This document shows, piece by piece, positions 1 to 33,986 of a stretch of DNA of 64,000 bases. Location: NCBI GenBank assembly GCA_008694505.1, contig VZDJ01000202.1, positions 62,001-126,000 on the forward strand, written 5' to 3'. The number at the start of each line of letters is the position of its first letter. Positions within the stretch are counted from its first letter, which is position 1. The position numbers and the translations under genes are program-made. The notes under the pieces are model-generated. The model worked only from the letters and a program-made list of their open reading frames with translations. It was not told the DNA's origin and made no database searches. Source of the stretch: Cyanoderma ruficeps. Taxonomy: Eukaryota > Chordata > Aves > Passeriformes > Timaliidae.

Positions 1-3000
1 CTTTTCTGCTTGCTCATGGAAATACAAAGAAACCGTGCAAAAAAGTGTTTCTTAAAACAAAAAGGGGAGAAAGAGAAGTTGAAAAAAGTTATTAACCACT
101 ACTTTTTTCTTATATAATGCTACTTCAGTTTGATTCTTGGAAGAAGTGGGATTGTGTCATCCATCGATCAGCATCAGATGATAAAGTCAAACATTACCAC
201 TCACTAAGAAAAAAAAACAAAAAAGGTTCCCAGCTGGTTTAGAAGGCCGTGTGCCAGAGCCTGTTGCAGGCACAGTGCTTCCCTCCAACACAGCTCCTGG
301 CTGGGTCAGTATTTTCCTGCCACTGCAGGGCTCTGTTCTTCAGAACAGCTTCACTGTTCCTCAGTACCCACACTGTGAACTCTGATTTTCACCAGGTGGT
401 TTAGTTTAACCTGCTGCTGCCTGGGGAAGGGTGAGGGAATGGAGCAGAAGTTGGGGAGATAAAAGTGCCATGTGGTATCTTATCTTAGCACCCAACAGCC
501 AGGCTAAACATTTTGCCCAAGCTGATTAAAAAAGCCCAACACAAACCTTTTTTCCCCTATATCCTGGTGTTGCAGTCATGGACCAGGATTGTGTTTTGCC
601 AGGCAGTTGCAGAAGTGACAATCTCACCTGTAGGAACTCAGAGTCACTGAGTGACTGTAACCAGGTCTGACACCTGCAGCTGCTACAGTCCTGCAGGACA
701 GCACTTGGATGGAGAAGGGAGATCACAGGACACAGATGCCAGCAGTCATTTTCAAGGAATCTGAAGAGGAATGATTGGTTTAGAAAAACACCTTGACCAA
801 AGAAATCAGGAGCAAAAAGTTATTGTCAACCAAAAATACTAAAAACATTGGACCACTTCTTTGTCAAGGCAACAGAGAAGCAATACACAGAAAAAAAAAA
901 GAAGAAGAAATGCACAGAGTAACTCAGCAGATGCAGATAAAACTGGTGCTTGGGTGAAATAAGGATGACAAGTGTGAATTCTGACTTCTTTCTCCTTCAG
1001 GGAGGTTGCAGCACACTGCAGAATCACAGATTTGTCCCAGTTGGGAAAACAAGACCTAAGGACTGTTTCAGTTCAGCATTGAGGGAGAACATATCAAATT
1101 ATATTACAGCATAGTCATAGCGGGGCACCAGTAAAATTTTACCAGGTGGACACACAAGATTTGGAAGATAATTCCTGATTTTATGTATATTTATGTGCAT
1201 GCACATACCTCTAGTACTTCTGAAACTTAGAGTTTCGGAAAACACTGAATGTCTTTGGAAATAAGTCCTGAGACACTGAATATACCACTTAGAAACACCA
1301 GGAAAAACAGTTAAGTGTTCACGTCATTTCCCATTTCCTGACTCCTAACACAAACAAACAGTCATTTCCTTGCAGTGGGCAAGTATTTTCAGCAGACAGT
1401 TGGGAGAGCTTTGAGATCATCCAGCAGAAACAATCCTGTTGTTTACCCAGCACTTGCTATGGCACTGATATCCCAGATGAGCCATGCTGGCAGCAGGAAG
1501 TGAGAACACTGCTGGGATCACTTTGGGCAGCGTCACTGCCAGTCGCTTGGTACATGATCTTCTCTAGGTGTTTGCACTTGTCTGGATCAGAAAACCCTGA
1601 GGTGATCATGTTTCTCCAGAGGAGTGAATCACAGAGTGCTTGAAACTTCAGGAGACCCGGTGCACTGTTGCAGAGCTCCAAGGATTGAAGGGGCTGCCAG
1701 GGAATCAGTTAATTGCACCAGGGATTGCAGCTGATAATGGAGCCCCAGGGAGCCAGGCCACCACCTGGAAACAAATCAGCCCCTGCAAAAGGAAAAGCTG
1801 AGCTGCTGCTGCTGCTATGTCTTAAGACATGTCCAGGAATACACTGGAGTGTTGCTGTCAGATAGGAACAGTCACTGCTCCTCTTGAAACCACTCCACGG
1901 GGATGTTTGAGCAGCTCCAAGAGGAGCCCATGCACAGAACTGTGCCTTCAACAAAAAAAGCAGAGAAATCCTTCAATCAGCTAATTAAAAACTGTCAGAG
2001 CGAATCATATGTTACTTCATCTTATGCTCATATGTGCAAGTATCTGATACCCAACAAGCCTAAACTGAAAAGAGACTGCCAAATAGGTTTGACAATAAAT
2101 CATTGTATTTTAGTCCTCATTTGTCAACGTACATTTAAGACACCTCACTTTCCTTACAACAGCTTTCCTTATAAATGCCAAGTTCCATTGCCCCTTTTCT
2201 TTGTCAGGACTGTGAATCTCACACTTCAAACTTACACTCAGGGAAACATCAAATTTAAGGTTCAGGTCTTTAAAAACCTCTTGTACAGGAGGCCTTAAAA
2301 AAACCCCAGACGTTGAATCATCTTCTCTGCCAGGTGGGTTTTGAGTTGTTGGGTTGGAGCACCTCAGGTGCTTTGCCCTCTGACCTTGCATGAGCCCCTC
2401 TGGGCAGAGAGAAGAAGGGAACAAACACACTGCCCTACAAAGCATGCAGGGCTGAGCCATGCTGGTATTGACCCTCCTGCCAGCTGTGTACAGATAGAGG
2501 GGCCAAGTGGCCATGGAAAACAGGTTCCCTCCTGTGTTTCTGGGAAACAGGGCACTCATCTGCTGCAGTGTAGGGAAGGCACCATCTCTCACTAAAGCTG
2601 GAGGAGAAACAGCCAAAGTTAATCGTGCTGGAGTCTCTTTCCTGCAGCCATAATGCGCTGCCTGAGGAAATTAAATTAAGACTGAAACCACTGAAGGAGA
2701 GTGAAGCTCACCGCTGCCAGCAGCCCATCACTCACTTTTTACTGCCCCACAGGAGCTGGTGAGGATTGGGAAACCATTGCCACACAGTCAGCAAGAGCCA
2801 TTTACAGATAACAACCTCAGTGAAAGGAGCCTGGAGAACAAGTGCATCCTCCCAAAAGAAGAGCTGGAGGAATGAACACAGGCAGGCCACACTCTCAGCA
2901 TCACAGCTGAAGTTGAGTAAGGGTATGCACTCACTCACTTTTGTGTGTATTTTTGTCTTCTTCAGAAGCTCTCCACTGAATGCTAACGAGCTGTTTACTT

Positions 3001-5741
3001 TGGATAATGAGCTGTAGCTAATGCACATCAGCTCTAGGAAATCGGCAAAGCTTATGACCTCACTGACAATATTATGTGGAATTACATGCAGGCAAACTAC
3101 CACACTGGTCTTTAAAACATCAGAGACTGCATGCAAAGAAATAATTTAAGCAAGAGCACAACCACAATTACAGCTATGGGTGTCTCCTCACTGTGAGGAA
3201 AAAGGTGGGTAAAAAGGTCTACCTGAGTAACAGGCACTGTGCAATGGAACTTAAATCCATCTTTCTAGTTTTAAAAAAAGAATAAATTAGCCATAAAATT
3301 TTCAATAGCAAAATATGATTTACAGTAACAAAATGAGACTGTTTTTCTGTAGAAAACTGCACAGTCAGTGGCTTGAGGTATGAACATGAAGGCATTAGAT
3401 GAACATTTGCTTTGATGAACAAAAAACCACCATCAAGAGACAAAACTGTAGTAGGGCTCTGGAAACCTGTGTTCCATCAACACCACCAAACCCATTAGCG
3501 CCTTTCCCTCAGGAATCTGCCAGGAATCTCCACAATCCAAACGGACTGCTGGAGTGAATGCACTTAAAATGAAAGGATGTATTTTTAGCAGGAAGCTTCT
3601 TGCAGTGATTTCAGTGCCAACTGTATTTAAACTGGCTTAAAAGACAACACAATACCCGATTTCTGTGCCACAAAACCTGACATGAGCTGTGCACATCATG
3701 GGTTTGATTTTTCTCCACACAAGGACAAAAAAGTAACCAGGAGAACCACATTTCCCAAAATTAGTCCCTCCAGCAAAACCTGCTTCCTCTCGAGCAGCTC
3801 TTCCTACCTGGGTCAACATCCAGCAAAATTCTAAACATTTAAATACGATTATTTGTCATGGCAGGAAGTCTTAAAATAGCAAGCATTTTCTAAGGCTCTT
3901 ACAAAGCAAATAAAAGAATAAGAAACCAAACTAAGAGAGGAATTTTAAATTTGACAAATGCTGCATTTGTCTGAGGAATCTTTGTGGCACTGGGGATGTC
4001 TCAGCAGTTCCTTGGGAGACACAGGAGAGCCAGCACGAAGGCATGTGGAGGCTGTATTTGGGTTTGGTTTGAATGCACCCGACTCCTCCCCCCGTCTGAA
4101 ATTTCTGCTCCTGAGCCAGCTACTGAAAGTCAAACAAGGTTATTCTCCTTTAGTGGCTTATTTTTTTTGCCTTCTCTCTCATGGTTCTACCACAAAACCC
4201 CAGTGGTGGAAGCAGTCTCAGTATGTGTGTGAGATCTGGGTCTTTGGGATGCAGGGTGTCTGCCTCGAGTGCTCCATGCCAGAGGAAAAAAATCTTCTGA
4301 GCAAGGCCTGGGCTGGTTGGCAACTGCTCTCAAGTTTATCCAACAAGGATGCTCCCACCAGATATGCAGAAATGGGAAGGCTCCACTGGTACATGTAAAA
4401 CAATCACCCCTAGAAAATGGGTGCCAATTTTACACCTAGTTACTGAAAAGGATTCTTGCCAAACACTCCTCTCCGTGTCAGTAAGGTTTTAATTACTGTA
4501 CTGTAGCTGTAAACATTCAGTTGCATTTACAAATATTTTAACTTGTTGCTTCCAGGAGAACAGGGATCATCTTAAACTCCATCTGCCTGTTGGTGATGAG
4601 AAAGGTTGCTTAAAACAGGATAGGAAGAACACACAGTTTAATTACGACTCCTGAAGCTCTCTATTTTAAGTAAATGAGTTACAACTCCAGCGTATGCAAG
4701 ACTACAACAGCATAAAGTGAACATTTCTGAAATGATGACTACTAAGGGAGGCATAAACTGTTCTCAAGCTCATGGAGTGCTGGAGGTCCCTCCAGTCACT
4801 TCACTGGCAAATCACTGCACAACAGCAGGACTGGACTCACAAACAGCACTAATACTGGAACCCCAGCACACATCTACAAATGGAAATATCTCAGTCTCAC
4901 CAAACTTTGGAGACTTGTTTTGTTTCTATGGGTTGGTGATCATTTACATTCAAGTTTTCTGAAAAAAGGTGAGAAGTAAGAATTCAGGATTAAATTCTTA
5001 CACTGTCTCAGGAAGACCTTGGGCAGTTGCTCAGCTGAGCATTCAGGTCACCTGCCTCACCGGCAACACACAGAAGTTCCTGCAAGTCAATCTAGCTGAG
5101 GCAGAGGCTCATTTTTCCTGGCATTTGTACCTCTCTTCCAGAGGGAAGTATCTATCCCTCTGCTAAATGCAGCAACCACTGAGGGGTTCATTCCAAAAAT
5201 ACAGCCCCCTGAGCACTGGCACAGTTACCAATGTTCCCTCAGCAACTGTGTCACTCTGGAGAAGGTGGAAGGAAGAAAAACAAACACCCACCACTTGTCA
5301 AGGAAGACACAGTGGCTCAAGATCTCATTTAACTGCCAAGAAATCCTGCAGGATAATTTTCAACCAGACCAAGCAAGTGCCGAACCCAAGTGTGATTTTT
5401 GGAAGGTTCCATTCATGGCAGAATCCCAGAATCAGAGGCAATATTAAAAGCATGAGTTACTAGACAAGTACAGGGTTGATTATGTGCATTGTATAACATC
5501 CTGATTTCCTGCATCCAGACGCATATTCTGGAGTATAACTGGTTCCAAAACCTTTCATTTCAGTGGAAAAAACCCCTATGTGTCACCGGAATCCAGGGAG
5601 CAAAACTGCAGCTTCTTGGTGACGTGGAGATAACACACTGAGATGCTTTCCCACAATTTCAATGCAATTTCTGTTTTGCAAAAGCAGGGAAAGGAACAGA
5701 TACAGATAAATTACTATTTCAGTCTCTTCCAACAGCATGAA
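1..5741. other. Left flank, no recognisable gene
   Basis: This is AT-rich avian sequence without a supported gene. The open frames are short, lack convincing splice contexts and match no family I know. A fragment near 1020-1060 and another near 5418-5435 faintly resemble the 'gaatcacaga' or 'gaatcccagaatca' ends of CR1 elements, but they are too short to call. Confidence 0.5.
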
Positions 5742-5908
5742 TTGACCCAGAGAGGTTGTGGACTCCCTATCCCTGGAACTGTTCAAGGCCAGGTTGGATG
5801 GGGCTTGGAGCAACCTGGCCTGGTGGAAGGTGTCCCTGCCCATGGCAGGGGGTGGAATGAGATGGTTTTAAGGTCCCTTCCAACCCAACCCATTCCATAA
5901 TTCTATGG
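5742..5908 (+). mobile_element. CR1 LINE, 5'-truncated 3' end
   Basis: The segment runs from 'gacccagagaggttgtgg' through 'ttcaaggccaggttgga' and 'tgtccctgcccatggcag' to a terminal 'attctatgg'. This is the standard 3' end of the avian CR1 retrotransposon in plus orientation. It is heavily 5'-truncated, as most CR1 copies are. It lies just beyond the probable 3' end of gene A. Confidence 0.92.
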
Positions 5909-6080
5909 TTAACTGCTCTATTAAAGCAAACCACAAAGACTCCCCACTGCTTCCCAAGAGTTAAGACCTTCAGTACTTCCCACCAGCCAGCAGAAGCTCC
6001 TGTCTTCCAAACTATTTCACTACAACTTCCTCTAGGTATAAACTAGGGACACATGCAACTTGTATTCAAAAATGTTTGGG

Positions 6081-6318
6081 TTTATTCTTCTTTATTGCTA
6101 GAGTTGTCACAGACCTGTGAGACAGCACTGCACAAGGAAAACACGGTAAGTCTGCTGCAGATTTTAATACCTACTTGCCTGTTAACTAGACTGGGTGGAA
6201 GTAAATTACAGCAGATATTCTGATTTTAAAAGAAAGCATTTATTCCCAGAAGGAAACAAGAATATGGTTATCTAAAAAAGTGCAGAAACATCAAAACACA
6301 TTTATTTTTCCATTTATT
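6081..6318 (-). terminator. Cluster of AATAAA poly(A) signals for gene A
   Basis: Five TTTATT hexamers on the plus strand (6081, 6091, 6239, 6301 and 6313) read as AATAAA on the minus strand. I saw no others between here and the stop codon of gene A at 8266. This cluster therefore probably marks the end of a roughly 2-kb 3' UTR. The cleavage site itself is not determinable from sequence. Confidence 0.5.
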
Positions 6319-8265
6319 GGCACTTATTTGAAAAATAGCATAAATATCCAACAGAAAAGAGACAAGTTGACCCACACTCAGCTATTAAACCCCCCTATAC
6401 TGACGTGTCTTCCAACAAAGACTGGAAGAGACACCAGGAGGTTCATTCTTCAGAAATAAGCAAGNNNNNNNNNNNNNNAAAAAAAAAAAAAAAAGAAAAT
6501 AATAATAAAAAAGAGTCTTGCTCTCACCACAGAAGAGTGAACGCACAGCAACTCTTTGGCACAAACCTGAAACTGCAAAGCCAAACTTTGCCTCAGCAGA
6601 GAGAGCAAACAGAGCCCGGCACTCCCGTGTGCATCTGCTCGGGGACAAAGGGCAGCTGGACTTGGGGAGGGACTGCAACCAGCAGGGTGATTATTACAAT
6701 AATTTAAGAGGAATGATACCAGAAGTAAACCATGTCGTATCTTAACTAGAACAGAGTCAGACTATTAAATACATTCTATTTCCTCTCTACAATAAGGACA
6801 CACAGAAATGGGTCACTGGCCCTCAGGTCGCCAGGTCTTTGCACTCCAAGTCATCCCTTTCTCATTCTGATGGCTGCTGTCAGTCAAAGCTTCATCCATG
6901 TGAATCTTTCACAGCAGAGTTCAGGGCAGGTTTTTCTCCTGCTTGAGGAAGTTTCCATACTTTTCTCACTTTATGACATGCTACAAAGGTTTAGCATTTA
7001 AAAATCAAACATTTTACTTCATTCTTAACCTCTCTGGAGAGAAGGTTTGAAACCACACAGCATAGATGCACAGACATGTACAAAGAGGGACTCAGCTGGG
7101 GGAGTTCAGCTGCACAACCCCAATGAGGGTGTCACTGCAAAATCCCAGACAGCTGTCCATAGGGGGGGTCTGCAAATTCTTCCTCCTTGTTGGGGAATTT
7201 CAGAGTTGAGATCAGGATGCCTCAACACACTGACTTTTCAAGTATCTCAGATTACCAGATTCCAGGCTTCCAATCAGCATCTGAAGTTTTCAACAGCAGA
7301 AATGACTTGATGTCATTGTTTGAGGAAGCAACATCAGGAAATTAAACACAGATTAAATATGTTTGATGGCCTCAGGCTGTCAAAAGGCATTTAAGATTCC
7401 TCACCGTATCTGTTGTATATGAGGACAAATACTGACTTAAAATAATGCATTTCTGAAGTACTAAATACTGAAATTTCAGGATTTAATGTATTGTTCCAAA
7501 TACTGTCACTATTTTTCCCTATTAAAAGACATTTAACAGAGCATCTACCACTCCTATACATCATCTAAATGGGGAAGAAAAAGAAACAAATGCCAGATAC
7601 AAAACCTCAGAAAAATGTTCCACACCTAATTTAGATTTAGTCACAACAGCAGTCATGATCATGAATAAAATCCAACAAATAAATTTGACAATTCACCGAT
7701 TTGTTCTTTTCTGACATCCACTGGAACATAGAATTGATTAAGAGCCAATCATAATAGAACACAATAATATTAATAATAAACAATTTTCCCCCTGTAATAT
7801 TCTCCCTTTCATATGAAGAAGAAAAAAATATAAATATCTAACACTCTGGGAATAAAAACAATTAATAAGCTGCTTCATTGGTTTTAGGCTGAGGACAAAT
7901 GTGAGTTATCTGCTCCTCCACAGGCAGGGAGGACACAGGCTGCTGGCAAGTCAAGTCTTCCACAAGTAGGACACATGCACAGTGTTTGTAACTCATACCA
8001 AGGAGATCACATCCACTGCGAACCAGCAGCCTGCTGACTGACGTGAGCACCCAACATGTCTGCAGCCCAAATGCTTCTGTATTGTAGTAAATGTCATACA
8101 AATCACTAGAAAGGTGAATTCGTCCTCAAGGAACTATTCTGGAAGTTTTCTAGACATAATGACATTGCTGGAAGTTCCTATGAGGAACAGAATGGGTTAC
8201 ACACAACAGAAAGTCTGGATGATATCCCGCCTGTTTCCCGGTGTCCATCAGCAGATTCCTGCTTC
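6319..8265 (-). other. Probable 3' UTR of gene A
   Basis: This is AT-rich non-coding sequence between the stop codon of gene A and the cluster of minus-strand AATAAA signals. It contains an N-run at 6465..6478 followed by poly-A. The assignment as UTR is an inference from the absence of earlier canonical poly(A) signals. Confidence 0.45.
6465..6494. repeat. Assembly N-run next to poly-A
   Basis: Fourteen undetermined bases (6465..6478) are followed by a 16-base A homopolymer (6479..6494) and then an AAT-rich stretch. This is most likely a homopolymer that the assembly could not resolve. Its true length is unknown. Confidence 0.9.
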
Positions 8266-22018
<13,753 letters not shown>

Positions 22019-22340
22019 CGCGGCGGCGGCGGCTCCGGCTCCTCCCGCTCCGCCCATCCGCGGCCTCAGGCCGCCGCCGCCCCGGCCCTGCCGAGCCCGC
22101 GGGCGGGGGGGCTCCCGCAGCAGCGAAGCCGCATCCCGGGGCTCCGGGGGCGGCCCGTGCCCGCTGTTCCCGCTGATCCCCGCAGCCCCCGCGGGCCTCG
22201 GGCCGCTCTCCCCGCCCGGCCCCAGCGCAGGCGGGCCCGGCCGCAGGGCGCAGGCGCGGCGCTCCGGCCGCGGCCGCTCGGGCACGGCTGTGGCGGGTCT
22301 GAGGTGTCCGGGGTGTGCTCGTTCTCCGGAGCTCTCTCGC

Positions 22341-22634
22341 CAGGCGACACACCGCTGATCGCTAAACAGCGAAAATACCGCCTCTGAGTTCGTACCGAGC
22401 TGTTGTGGCTCGCAGAAATACCAGTGGATGGTTCTGTGCAGGCCTAGACAGCTCCAGGAGTAAAGAATAAAACCAGGCATTTTCAAAATGCTTTCATAGC
22501 TACATGTGGCCCTAGTTTATATCTAGAGCAGGTTGTGATGAAATAGCATGGAGGTCAGTGCCACACTGGCTGGTGGACAGTGCTGAGGCTCCTAACTCTT
22601 GGGAAGAATTGCGGAATCTGGGTTGCCTTAACAG
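22341..22634. other. Spacer between gene A promoter and CR1
   Basis: This is ordinary non-coding DNA immediately upstream of the gene A CpG island. No element was recognised. Confidence 0.5.
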
Positions 22635-23055
22635 GGCATTAACCATGGGATGGTTTGGATTGGAAGGGATATTAAAAACCGTTTTGATCCATCCCTCTGC
22701 CATGGGCAGGGATGTCTTCCACTATCCCACGTTGCTCCAAGCCCCATCCATCCCAGCCTTGGGTACTTTCAGGGATGGGGCAGTCACAGCTTCTGTGGGC
22801 AACCTGTACCAGGGCCTCACCAGCATCACAGGGGAGAAATTCTTCCTAATACCCAATCTAAACCCACTTGCTTTTGATTTGAAGCCATTCCCCCTTGTCC
22901 TCTCAGTCCAGGCGCTTGTAAATAGTCTCTCTCCATCTTTCTTGTAAATTTCCTTGGAGTACCGTAAGGCCCCAATTAGGTCACCCCAAAGCTTCTCTTC
23001 TGGTTGAACAATCCCAATTGTTTCAGCCTTTCCCCATAAGACAGGTACTCCTTCT
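22635..23055 (-). mobile_element. CR1 LINE copy, about 420 bp, reverse orientation
   Basis: The segment reads as the reverse complement of a CR1 3' region. It has 'accatgggatggtttggatt', then 'catccctctgccatgggcag', 'ttgctccaagccccatc' and 'caacctgtaccagggcctca', through to the more 5' CR1 part near 'cccaattgtttcagcctttc'. It is the longest mobile-element copy in the window and sits between the two divergent promoters. The canonical terminal repeat on its left is eroded. Confidence 0.92.
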
Positions 23056-25139
23056 CTTCATCTGTTTATAGTGAGAGTTTCAGGTAGTCTTCAGGAACAG
23101 AAATAACCAGAGAAAGAGATTATGGAGAGCTAAAACATTTTTTCATGGGCTCCCTGCTTACAAATTTATCTAAGGCTGATGGCATTTTGTGACTATTGCT
23201 GACTTCATTTCACCCACAAGGGTATTTCCCTGAAACTATTAAATACCCCCCACTTCACCACCTACTTCATGCCCACCACTCCCTCTGTATCACTGTACTC
23301 ACACATCTCATTGTATCATCTCTGTTGCCCCTTGTGAATATCCATCCTCTACCTGTATCCTCCCAAGGCTCTGTTTAACATGTTTTCCTTTCTTAACTCC
23401 TCTTGCCATGGTGCTGTTTGTCTAACTGAACAACTTGTGATTTCCTCATTTCTATCATTCTGTTCCACAGCACAACTCTCCCAGAGGCACATCCCTTTGC
23501 CTCATTAACCTCCTCAGCCCTTTGGAGGGTCACCCTGACAGTACCTTCTTTCCTCTGTACATATATTCCCATTAAAGTTCTCTTGGCTACAGTAAATCCT
23601 GGTCAGACAGTAGGATGATGTACCTGGCACTGGAAAATTTGAGGACATGGAGCAGATGTTTTTGAGCTCTTAGACACATTTTGGATATTGTTGGCTTTTT
23701 CCTTAACAATATCCTGGTACATGGCATTTGAAGCTGTTTGCTGCCCTTAGTGGCAAGGACATAATATAATAACTCGATGATAAAAATAAATAGCAAAATC
23801 CACACAGTTTAGTGCTGTAGTCAGATCCTGCAGGTGGCTTTTCTATTAAGAGAACCAGCATATTTGTGAGATTTCCATTCAGAGCAAGAAGTTTTGCTCA
23901 GAACTTTCAGGTGAATTGCCTTTTAGGCAATTCTGGCCATGGAAAACGAAGGTATGGAAGCTATTCCAAGCTGTGAAATGCTTGTGCTGAAGCACCAGAC
24001 AAGGAGAACGGTGCAGATTCTGTAAAAGTGTCATATTGCTTTTAGAGAATGGCAGCAGTGGTGACTAACAGTATATTCCTTTTGCAGCTGCAGATCCTAA
24101 TTTTCCAGTGATTCAGACTGGTCATGATTATTGGAAATTAATCAAAATGATTTAGATATTTACGTTCTCAGTCTTTGCAGGAGATGGCAACTCTGTATCA
24201 CCTCACAGAAGGGTGTAATTTCCAGCTGTGACAGGCCATAATGTAAGGGGCACAGGACTGTGAAAGGTATTTCTCCTCTGCAGTAACACAAGATAAGGAA
24301 TTTTTCTCTTGTTTTTTTTTCAATATAAATACGTATTGAAAAATCCTGTAAATATTATAAATGTAATCTTATGAGTCTTTTAACTCAACTCCATACATCT
24401 TTGTGCATGTCAGCCCAAAGGTGTTCTTCAATAGTATCATTTCAGTGAAAGAAGTGTATCAACAAGAGTTGATGAGACACAGTCACCAAACATAGAAAAA
24501 TGGAATATGCTCAAGTCAGTCTTGATTAACAAAAAATGAAAGGAGGTATCATAATAAATATTAAGGTACAGAAATAAGAGTTCTAATTAGTTATCTAGAA
24601 GCATCTATCTTCAATCATTTTAAAATAAGAGAATAATTCATCTAGACATGTTCTCAACTAAGGCAGTTGAAATGTTGAAAAATCCTAACTTTTCTATGTT
24701 AACAGTTTCAACACCTAGCACTCTGGCAAAATAACTCTTTTATCCCAGGAGAAAATTAAGACCTTTTAAAATTTAGTGCTGGGAAAAACCCTGAAGCCCC
24801 CTGCATGTAAGAGACAAATATGTATGATGCAACCTATTGCAGAATAATACTGTAAAGCAAGCACAAACTTTGATGCTTTGATCACTTGGAGTGGATTTGC
24901 CCAGGCCAGTCCCAAACCTGAATACAGTCAAGAATTAGGATCACATTTCACAATGAATTTTATGCCGGATTTCTGAAAGCTGAGCAGACTTTCATTGCAA
25001 TCAAAGTCCTGGTACGTGCTTCAGCAGCTACGGAAGGCTGAGGAGAACACTGGGAAGAAGCCTGTGGGACTTAGGTCGGAGAGGGCCTAATCTTGAAGAA
25101 GGTTGTTAAACCTTTTCGCACTAAGACAGGACAAAGGCT
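23056..25139. other. Intergenic spacer between the divergent genes
   Basis: This is AT-rich, non-repetitive sequence with only short open frames and no recognisable gene. It separates the gene B CpG island from the CR1 copy. Confidence 0.6.
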
Positions 25140-25726
25140 CCATGTTTGCGGCGGGGGTGGGACTCGAACCCGGATCCTGCACAGGCCGCACCCCCGGCCA
25201 CGCCCTCGCGGCGCGCGCGTCCTAGCGACCGTTGCGGCGTTTCAAACACACGCACGCTCCTCCCACAGCCAATCAGCGCGCGCAGCGCCCCCGGGGGCTG
25301 TCGGGAGCTTTCCCTCCGCCGAAGCAGTGCCGGGGTGGGGAGCCACCGCGCATGCGCCTTGCGAGGCGGGAGGTGCTGCCTGGTCCCCGATCCCTGCGCA
25401 TGCGCAGTTCGCGGTGGCGGCGGGCGCGGAGCGCGGTCGGCACAGAGGGAAGCTCCGGGAGCAGCGGGAGCGCTCCCACCGCCACCGCGGGCAGCGGCAC
25501 CGGCAGCAGCCGCTGGAGGAATTGGCCGTCCCCGGGCCGCCCCCGGGATGCGGCGCTGCTGCGGCCGCCCTCCCCGCCGGGCCCGGCGCGCCCCCGGGCT
25601 GAGCCCGCGGCACCGCCCGCGGGGCCTGTAGGGCCGGGGCAGCGGCGGCCCGAGGAGCCGCGGCGGCCGCCGGCAGTGAATGGGCGCCGCGGCGGAGCGG
25701 GAGGAGCCGGAGCCGCCGCCGCCGCG
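25140..25726 (+). promoter_or_regulatory. CpG-island promoter and 5' UTR of gene B
   Basis: This CpG-rich block continues into exon 1 and intron 1 (to about 25960). It has a CCAAT box (25269..25273, 'agccaatcag') and two NRF1-type palindromes: GCGCATGCGC at 25348..25357 and TGCGCATGCGCA at 25395..25406. The order CCAAT then NRF1 pair then GC-rich leader fits a TATA-less promoter starting near 25.4 kb. The exact start site is inferred. Confidence 0.82.
25147..25205 (-). other. tRNA-Leu-like relic with perfect B box
   Basis: On the minus strand there is GGCGTGGCCG, then a GC-rich middle, then GGGTTCGAGTCCCACC followed by a GC-rich 3' end. The second block is a perfect Pol III B box and resembles the T arm and 3' end of a tRNA-Leu. 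The first resembles its D arm. The anticodon region is missing, the T stem pairs only about 3 bp and the acceptor does not pair, so this is at most a decayed tRNA fragment. Confidence 0.3.

Positions 25727-33986
<8,260 letters not shown>

Noticed and set aside
1020..1060. A short 'gaatcacaga...gacctaagg' match to the reverse CR1 end
   Set aside because: It is too short and too diverged to separate from chance. The same holds for the fragment at about 5418-5435.
25147..25205. A functional tRNA gene
   Set aside because: The T stem and acceptor stem do not pair, and there is no anticodon arm. It is kept only as a possible relic.
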